A stretch of 11,378 nucleotides of DNA from an uncultured Collinsella sp. (lineage in GTDB: Bacteria; Actinomycetota; Coriobacteriia; Coriobacteriales; Coriobacteriaceae), in assembly GCA_900549555.1 (NCBI GenBank), contig UROO01000057.1:1-11378 (forward strand), given 5' to 3'. This document shows positions 6,721 through 11,378 of this stretch, piece after piece. Within the stretch, counting starts at the first letter, position 1. The number at the start of each line of letters is the position of its first letter. A program made the translations under genes and the position numbers. The notes under the pieces were generated by a model. The model ran no database searches. It was not told the DNA's origin and was given only the letters and a program-made list of their open reading frames with translations.

Positions 6721-6760
6721 GCGCCGCAGGTGATACGAATCCTGCGGCGCGCTGTTTTTT
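6721..6760 (+). terminator. Rho-independent terminator after the ATPase gene
   Basis: Perfect 10-bp GC-rich stem (GCGCCGCAGG at 6721-6730, complement at 6741-6750) with a 10-nt loop, followed within four bases by T6 at 6755-6760. It is placed 137 bases after the ATPase stop and 111 bases before the next gene, so it separates the two transcription units. Confidence 0.88.
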
Positions 6761-6870
6761 GCGCGGGGGCTTTCAGCTGTGTCCGCACGACATGTGACAC
6801 TTGCCCTGTCGCCCTGCTCTGCCGCGGCGGCATGTACCCGAACAGCGACCCTCTAAGGAGTTCGATTTTG

Positions 6871-7110
6871 ATGAGTGACAACACCAAGCATCTCGCAAAG
6901 AAATGCGTCAAGGACGCGGGGCCGTGCCTCGCGTTGTGCCTTGCCGGCGCAGCGGTCGCGCTGCTGGCTGTTCTGGGGCCGTTCGACGTGCTCCGAAGTG
7001 TCAGCTCTCTGCACGTTTGCATGGCCCTTGCCGGCGCCATGATAACCGGCGGCGTGCTCGATCTGATTTTTTGGGTGCTTGACCTGTTTGGATGGAAGAA
7101 CGAGGGGTAA
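6871..7110 (+). CDS. Small two-helix membrane protein, unknown function
   Basis: 79 residues. AAGGAG at 6855-6860 sits 10 bases before the ATG at 6871 and decides this start over the in-frame ATG at 6730, which lies inside the terminator. The N-terminus is basic (MSDNTKHLAKKCVKD). A hydrophobic helix spans about 17-36 (AGAAVALLAVLGPF) and a second about 47-73 (MALAGAMITGGVLDLIFWVL). The short tail GWKNEG is hydrophilic, so both ends are probably cytoplasmic. There are four cysteines (C12, C19, C23, C50) but no metal-binding arrangement I recognise. The phosphoesterase gene starts 85 bp downstream on the same strand and may be cotranscribed. I do not recognise the family. Confidence 0.7.
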   Translation: MSDNTKHLAKKCVKDAGPCLALCLAGAAVALLAVLGPFDVLRSVSSLHVCMALAGAMITGGVLDLIFWVLDLFGWKNEG

Positions 7111-7195
7111 GCCCTAAGGGATGGAAGGGCTGGAACGGTTAGCTTAGCGATGGTGCAAAATGTGGGCTAGTGACTTGCAGGGAAGTGGTAATCCG

Positions 7196-7921
7196 ATGAC
7201 GGTCTATGTGACGGGCGATGTTCACGGTGGGGTCGACATGCAAAAGCTGCGCGACTGGGACCTTGGGGATAGTCTGACGGGCGACGACTATCTGATTGTC
7301 GCGGGCGACTTTGGCTTTCCGTGGGATTTCTCTGCCGAGGAGTGCGCCGACATCGCTTGGCTGGAGTCGCGCCCCTATACCGTGCTGTTTGTCGACGGTA
7401 ACCACGAGCGCTTCGACCATTGGGCGGAGCGACCCATGGAGCTGTGGCACGGTGGGCTGACGCAGCGTCTGTCGGATACCTCCCCCATACGGCGCCTGAC
7501 GCGTGGCGAGGTTTTTGAGCTCGACGGCTCAACGATTTTTACCATGGGCGGCGCCACAAGCGTGGATAAGGAATACCGCATACCGTATTCCAGCTGGTGG
7601 CCGCAGGAGCTGCCGGACGAGCGCAACTTTGAGGAGGCACGGACAAAGCTCGACAGCGTGGGCTGGAAGGTCGACTACGTAATCACCCACACCTGCTCTA
7701 CGCGCATGCTTTCGCCCACGCTCTATCCGGCACCCGGCTGGAATTGCCCCGACGTCGATCGGCTTACGGCATTTTTCGATGAACTGGAAGATCGCTTGGA
7801 CTACAAGCGCTGGTATTACGGGCATTTTCATCGGGATGCCAACCCGGCCGAGCGCCATACCGTGCTCTACGACTGCATCGTTCGCCTGGGCGACGAGCTC
7901 CAGCCTTGGGATGTTGCATAG
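7196..7921 (+). CDS. Calcineurin-like metallophosphoesterase
   Basis: 241 residues, a single-domain metallophosphoesterase that hydrolyses a phosphomonoester or phosphodiester with a two-metal centre. The full motif series is present: D8-x-H10 in GDVHG, D38 in AGDFG, N69-H70 in DGNHE, H165 in VITHT, and H210-x-H212 in YGHFH. No signal peptide or membrane segment is seen, so it should be cytosolic. The start at 7196 puts GDVHG at the usual place near the N-terminus; an upstream in-frame ATG (7160) would add 12 residues with no family support. GGGAAG about 10-15 bases upstream is a moderate ribosome site. The substrate cannot be inferred; family members cleave nucleotides, protein phosphates or nucleic acids. 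It converges on GluQRS with only 15 bp between stops and no hairpin there. Confidence 0.9.
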   Translation: MTVYVTGDVHGGVDMQKLRDWDLGDSLTGDDYLIVAGDFGFPWDFSAEECADIAWLESRPYTVLFVDGNHERFDHWAERPMELWHGGLTQRLSDTSPIRRLTRGEVFELDGSTIFTMGGATSVDKEYRIPYSSWWPQELPDERNFEEARTKLDSVGWKVDYVITHTCSTRMLSPTLYPAPGWNCPDVDRLTAFFDELEDRLDYKRWYYGHFHRDANPAERHTVLYDCIVRLGDELQPWDVA

Positions 7922-7936
7922 CGGCAAGGCGTTTGG

Positions 7937-8947
7937 CTACTCGGCCGTTATGGTGATGTTTTCCCGGTGCGCGCGGATGACGTCCCAGCTAAAGTGCTCG
8001 ACCAGTTGCTCGGCAGAACGCGGCGTGGTGTCCGGCGCGATACCCGTTTGCCCGGCGAGCCAGCCCAGCAGTGCCCCTGGTGTGCCAAAGCGGGCGCGGA
8101 GCTCGCCCAGGTCCAGATCACGATCGCGCTTGGAAAGGCGGCGGCCGTCCGGCGACATGAGCAGCGGAATGTGCGCGTAGTGCGGCGTGGGAAGTCCCAG
8201 CAGATGCTGCAGATAGATCTGGCGCGGCGTGGAGCCCAGCAGGTCGCATCCGCGTACGATCTCGGTAACACCCATGGCGGCGTCATCGACCACCACGGCC
8301 AGCTGATAGGCAAAAACGCCATCGCTGCGGCGCACCAAAAAGTCGCCGCACTCGGTGGCGAGCGCCTCGCATTGGGCCCCGTACGTGCGGTCCACGAATT
8401 CGACCACATCGTCTGCGAGGTCGTCGACGGTGGGCACGCGCAGGCGCGTGGCCGGCGCGCGCAGGGCACTTCGGCGGGCGACCTCTTCGGCCGAAAGGTC
8501 TCGGCAGGCGCCGCGGTAGATGGGCGTGCCGTCGCTGGCGTGCGGCGCGCTTGCGGTGTGGAGCTCGGCGCGCGTGCAAAAGCAGGGGTAGGTGAGGCCG
8601 GCGTCTTGCAGCTGATGCAGGGCGCTCTCGTACTGATCCAGGCGATCGTGCTGGTAGTAGGGGCCTTCGTCCCACTCAAGGCCCAGCCAAGCCAGGTCGT
8701 CAATCAGCTGAGCGGCAAGTTCCGGGCGCTTGCAGCGATCGTCCAGGTCCTCGATGCGCAGCACGATGTTGCCGCCCTGGCTGCGGGCCGAAAGCCACGA
8801 GCACAGGCAGCTGAACACGTTGCCCAGGTGCATGCGGCCCGAGGGCGACGGGGCAAAACGGCCCACGACAGGTGCGGGGACGGAGGCGGGCTGCGTCGTT
8901 GGCGCGTCCGCGGCGGGCGTTGCTATGTTGCGTGTTTTGATATCCAT
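7937..8947 (-). CDS. gluQ: Glutamyl-Q tRNA(Asp) synthetase
   Basis: 336 residues. GluQRS is a truncated glutamyl-tRNA synthetase paralogue that lacks the anticodon-binding domain and attaches glutamate to queuosine-34 of tRNA-Asp. Evidence: class I signature FAPSPSGRMHLGN with HLGN at 40-43; LRIEDLDDRC at 63-72; the GluQRS zinc site C122-x-C124, Y144 and C148; the KMSKS equivalent RRLSKRD at 269-275; and an end shortly after the catalytic core. The ATG at 8947 is chosen because the family's conserved block begins near residue 27. An upstream ATG at 9016 would add 23 residues, lies in a palindrome and is upstream of a TATACT box. The N-terminal 26 residues are Ala/Pro/Thr-rich and unconserved. 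The gene is very GC-rich and solitary. Queuosine supply genes are not in the window. Confidence 0.94.
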   Translation of the reverse strand: MDIKTRNIATPAADAPTTQPASVPAPVVGRFAPSPSGRMHLGNVFSCLCSWLSARSQGGNIVLRIEDLDDRCKRPELAAQLIDDLAWLGLEWDEGPYYQHDRLDQYESALHQLQDAGLTYPCFCTRAELHTASAPHASDGTPIYRGACRDLSAEEVARRSALRAPATRLRVPTVDDLADDVVEFVDRTYGAQCEALATECGDFLVRRSDGVFAYQLAVVVDDAAMGVTEIVRGCDLLGSTPRQIYLQHLLGLPTPHYAHIPLLMSPDGRRLSKRDRDLDLGELRARFGTPGALLGWLAGQTGIAPDTTPRSAEQLVEHFSWDVIRAHRENITITAE

Positions 8948-8954
8948 GCGGACG

Positions 8955-8960
8955 AGTATA
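8955..8960 (-). promoter_or_regulatory. -10 box implying leaderless gluQ mRNA
   Basis: TATACT on the minus strand ends 7 bases before the gluQ ATG, so transcription would begin at or next to the start codon. There is no Shine-Dalgarno sequence between them, which agrees with leaderless translation, common in actinobacteria. No clear -35 is seen. Confidence 0.45.
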
Positions 8961-9008
8961 GCGCGGGGTGCGATGGGGGGCGTTGCCGTGGCTCGCAAGT
9001 TGGCGGCA

Positions 9009-9023
9009 GTGCGCATTGCGCAC
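9009..9023. promoter_or_regulatory. Perfect 15-bp palindrome upstream of gluQ
   Basis: GTGCGCA-T-TGCGCAC is a perfect 7-bp inverted repeat around one base, 62-76 bases upstream of the gluQ start. It could be an operator. In GC-rich DNA such words arise by chance more easily, so support is weak. Confidence 0.25.
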
Positions 9024-9082
9024 GGTGGGTCTGCGACTCAACGTCTCGATCGTCGCGCATCGACTCGGCCTTATACACGACA

Positions 9083-9118
9083 GAAACCCCGGCAGCTCTT
9101 CGCAACTGCCGGGGTTTC
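9083..9118. terminator. Strong hairpin, possible terminator of an unannotated RNA
   Basis: A 13-bp perfect stem (GAAACCCCGGCAG at 9083-9095, complement at 9106-9118) with a 10-nt loop. It has the form of an intrinsic terminator whose T/A stretch lies inside the stem, and it could work on either strand. No protein gene reads into it from either side: gluQ and DUF2207 both point away. It may instead terminate a short RNA, attenuate gluQ transcription or belong to a repeat. Confidence 0.6.
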
Positions 9119-9143
9119 CGCGGAAAAGGGGGACATGATCCTC

Positions 9144-9194
9144 GAGCGAACGGCAAAGGGGCAAACCGTTTTCGCTCAACTGCTTTATGCCCCT
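9144..9194. ncRNA. Candidate structured RNA with H-type pseudoknot
   Basis: GAGCGAACGG (9144-9153) pairs with 9166-9177 (CCG, then TTCGCTC across a two-base bulge) as a 10-bp stem. The 12-nt loop contains AGGGGCA (9157-9163), which is exactly complementary to TGCCCCT at 9188-9194, so loop and tail can form a pseudoknot. The strand is unknown because the pairing works on both. It lies 26 bases from the 13-bp hairpin. This is a structural inference, not a family match. Confidence 0.3.
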
Positions 9195-9341
9195 CGACTG
9201 GTGGCTCAATCAGCGCATGCCGCGCCCACACAAAGCCGCTACACCTGTGACGGAGCTGTGAAGTGGTATCTATTGCTGGCGCGGGGCTCGGTCAAAGAGC
9301 GTCCCAAACGACAAATTTGTTGCAGTCCGTCGGTTCAACCC

Positions 9342-9374
9342 AATGATCCGTTTTCCTCCGTCCCCAATAGATCA
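9342..9374 (+). repeat. 33-bp dispersed palindromic repeat, copy 2
   Basis: This is the plus-strand partner of 6682-6714, with 30/33 identity and differences at three positions only. Its outer 7 bases (AATGATC 9342-9348, GATCATT 9370-9376) form a perfect inverted repeat, followed by TT. It lies 130 bases upstream of the DUF2207 start, outside any gene. Confidence 0.7.
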
Positions 9375-9503
9375 TTTTCCAAGTGCCGGGGTGTGGGCGT
9401 GACTTTCATCCCGTTTGGCGCTCCGGTCGCCTAGATGTTCGTCATGCGTGCCCGCAAACGTGGGACAATGACGCTGTTGGTTTTACAGAAAAAGGATGTG
9501 CCT

Positions 9504-11330
9504 ATGAACACCCTCGCCGCCAAAGTCAGCCGGCAGCGCCGCCCGTTTGCGCGATTCGCTTCCGTCTGCGTGCTCGTCGCGCTTGCGTTGCTGCTGCTGC
9601 CTGTCGCCGCGCACGCCGACGGCTACTCCATGACCCAAACCTATATCGGCGCCACGGTCGAGGCCGACGGCTCACTGACCGTTGTCGAGGGACGCCAGTT
9701 TGATTTCGATGACGACATCAACGGCGTGTTTTGGCAGATCAATACAGGCTCTAACCAGCAGGGCGGCGCGGCGGGCGTCAATGTGCTGAGCGTCGAGGAA
9801 GACGACACCGCGTTCAACAAAGTCGATAGCGCGAACAAGGGTGACTCTGGCGTCTACACGGTCGAGCAGACTGGTGACGGCGTAAAGATCAAGGTGTTCA
9901 GCCCCCACGAGAGCGGCGACAGCGCGATCTATTACGTGAGCTACACCATGACCGGTGCGGTTATGAACTGGGCCGATACCGCCGAGCTCTACTGGAAGTT
10001 TGTGGGTGACGGCTGGTCCGCGGATTCCGATGACGTCGAGATGGAAGTGCGCTTCGCAAATGCCGCTGCCGGGACGGCGGCCGTCAAGGGCGATAACTTC
10101 CGCGCGTGGGGCCACGGCCCGCTGACGGGCGACGTGTCGCTCGATGAGGACGAGCCCATGGTCACCTATACCATTCCCTGCGTGCATCAGGGCGAATTTG
10201 CCGAGGCGCGCATCGCCTTCCCCAGCGACTGGGTGCCGCAGCTTGCCGCCTCGGGCGAAGAGCGCATGTCAACGATCCTGAGCGAAGAGAAGGCATGGGC
10301 CGACGAAGCTAACGCTCGCCGCGCTCACGCTCGCATGATTGCCAATGTACTTGCCGTGCTAAGTGTTTTCGCGGCGGTGGCCTTTACCGGCACAATCGTT
10401 GTGCTCAAGCTGTGCCGCCGCAAGCCCAAGCCGCTTTTCCAGGACGAGTATTTCCGCGATGTGCCTTCGGCCGACCATCCCGCCGTGCTTTCGGCCCTCA
10501 TGAGCTGGAACGAGGTGCCCGATCAGGCATATATCGCCACGCTCATGAAGCTCACTGACGACCGTGTGATCAAGCTGGAGCAGGCGACCGTGACCAAGGC
10601 CAAGAAGGGTCTGTTGGGGCGTGAAAAAGAAGAGCAGACGTATCGCGTGACGGTGAGTGATGCGGGCTGGAAGTCGGCCAAGGGCATTGATCGCATGGTG
10701 CTCAAGGTCTTCTTTGCCGGTGCTAAGCCCGACGAGAACGGTGATCGTTCGCGCACGTTCGACGAGCTGCAGCACTACGTCAAGCAGCACGCTACGCCCG
10801 TGGGCGACAAGCTCGAGGACTATCAGAACACCGTTAAGGGCAAGTTGGCCGATAGCGAGTACGTTGCCTCGGACGGCATTGTCGCAATGGTGTTTTGCCT
10901 GGTTCTCGGTATTCTGATCGCCTGTGTTCCCGTGGGATCCATCTTCTTTACCGACGGCGCACAGGCGAACATTATCGCCGCGGTTATCTCGGTGCCGATT
11001 GTACTGGTGGGTATTGGCGTGGGCCTTACGTTCCGCCGCTTTACGCCGGAGGGTGCCGAGGTGGCGGCTCGCTGCAAGGCGCTTAAGCATTGGCTTGAGG
11101 ACTTCACGCGTCTAAAGGAAGCCGTCCCCGGCGATCTGGTCCTGTGGAATAAACTTCTGGTGATGGGTGCGGCGCTGGGCGTTTCGAAGGAAGTCCTGCG
11201 TCAGCTTGCCGAGGCTGTTCCTCCCGAGGTGCGCGAGGCCGACGGTTTCTACGACAATTACCCCTGCTACTGGTGGTACTACCATCACTACGGAAACCAG
11301 TCCCCGCTCGATTCGTTCGATGATGTGTAT
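9504..11330 (+). CDS. DUF2207 predicted membrane protein, 3'-truncated by the adapter
   Basis: 609 genomic codons are visible. Residues 1-38 are a signal peptide: a basic start, the hydrophobic stretch VCVLVALALLLLPVAA, and a likely cut after AHA38. The extracytoplasmic beta-rich DUF2207 domain spans about 40-250 (IGATVEADGSLTVVEGRQFD, NGVFWQI, YYVSYTMTG, ELYWKFVGDGW). A coil precedes TM1 (about 278-303), then a cytoplasmic part with a winged-helix-like segment (SALMSWNEVPDQAYIATLMK, 330-349), TM2 (457-481), TM3 (488-510) and a cytoplasmic tail (LKHWLEDFTRLKE) reaching GNQSPLDSFDD. Family members usually end in a Gly/Ser-rich tail, absent here because the contig ends. AAAAGGATG 6-14 bases upstream sets the ATG at 9504 over 9435. 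Function is unknown; an envelope role is inferred. The apparent C-terminus LSLIHI is translated adapter. Confidence 0.9.
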
Positions 11331-11378
11331 CTGTCTCTTATACACATCTGACGCTGCCGACGAACTCTAGGGTGTAGA
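11331..11378 (+). other. Illumina Nextera P5-side adapter with i5 index (artefact)
   Basis: This is not genomic DNA. Bases 11331-11349 are the reverse-complement Tn5 mosaic end CTGTCTCTTATACACATCT. They continue into the read-1 adapter complement to 11363, the index ACTCTAGG (11364-11371; reverse complement CCTAGAGT, from memory Nextera i5 S516) and the start of P5 (GTGTAGA, 11372-11378). It produces the false peptide endings LSLIHI and LLYTSDAADE. Confidence 0.98.

Larger units (their letters stand above)
8948..9503. other. Intergenic region between divergent gluQ and DUF2207 genes
   Basis: No protein gene is convincing. Open frames here (for example 8923-9231 and 8700-9209 on minus, 8730-9434 on plus) run into gluQ antisense and have biased, non-protein-like composition. 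It contains the gluQ -10 box, a perfect 7-1-7 palindrome (9009-9023), a strong 13-bp hairpin (9083-9118), a possible pseudoknot (9144-9194), the palindrome ACAAATTTGT (9311-9320) and the second 33-bp repeat (9342-9374). The amount of RNA structure suggests an untranslated RNA or regulatory leader. Confidence 0.6.

Noticed and set aside
9144..9194. Known preQ1 riboswitch ahead of gluQ
   Set aside because: Pseudoknot and queuosine context are suggestive, but I see no match to the preQ1 class consensus, and it lies about 200 bases from a probably leaderless start.
7967..9250. 427-codon plus-strand frame
   Set aside because: It is antisense to gluQ. High GC removes stops in that frame, and the minus-strand GluQRS has all expected motifs.
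11112..11345. Minus-strand frame beginning MYKRQIHI
   Set aside because: It starts in adapter sequence and runs antisense to the DUF2207 gene.

Overview
The window looks like one contig from a GC-rich gut actinobacterium. I think it is a coriobacterium such as Collinsella, judging from gene content, codon style and the dispersed intergenic repeats. That assignment is recognition, not a search result. The contig is bounded by sequencing adapter, not by genome: bases 1-47 and 11331-11378 are complete dual-index Illumina Nextera ends. True genomic sequence is therefore about 48-11330, and the two outermost genes are cut by library construction.

Layout. On the minus strand at the left lies a two-gene unit: a UBA-like plus membrane DUF4342 protein (527-1069), followed 18 bp later by an OmpR-type response regulator (48-508) truncated after its receiver domain. 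A 525-bp divergent intergenic region follows. It holds a probable minus-strand promoter under a perfect 16-bp palindrome and a 182-bp imperfect palindromic element (1279-1460) with 30-bp terminal inverted repeats. A MutT-like NUDIX hydrolase (1595-1990, +) converges on a large PLD-helicase-DUF3427 protein (2030-4906, -) across a shared hairpin terminator. After a 382-bp gap comes an AAA_14/DUF4143 ATPase (5289-6584, +), preceded by two tandem 40-bp palindromic units that look like an operator. Then follow a terminator, a small two-helix membrane protein (6871-7110, +) and a calcineurin-like phosphoesterase (7196-7921, +). GluQRS (7937-8947, -) converges on the phosphoesterase with a 15-bp gap. 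A 556-bp intergenic region (8948-9503) contains a strong hairpin, a possible pseudoknot and the second copy of a 33-bp repeat also seen at 6682-6714. The last gene is a secreted/membrane DUF2207 protein (9504-11330, +), open at its 3' end.

How the genes fit together. This is mostly a patchwork of short transcription units. The NUDIX/helicase pair suggests nucleotide-pool or damaged/foreign nucleic-acid handling. The ATPase with its private palindromes looks like a self-contained regulated cassette. GluQRS, the phosphoesterase, DUF2207 and the two-component genes look like ordinary chromosomal genes. The helicase is visibly less GC-rich than GluQRS (hand counts: 29/60 G+C at 2461-2520, 46/60 at 8401-8460). 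I see no rRNA, tRNA, CRISPR array, transposase or phage gene.
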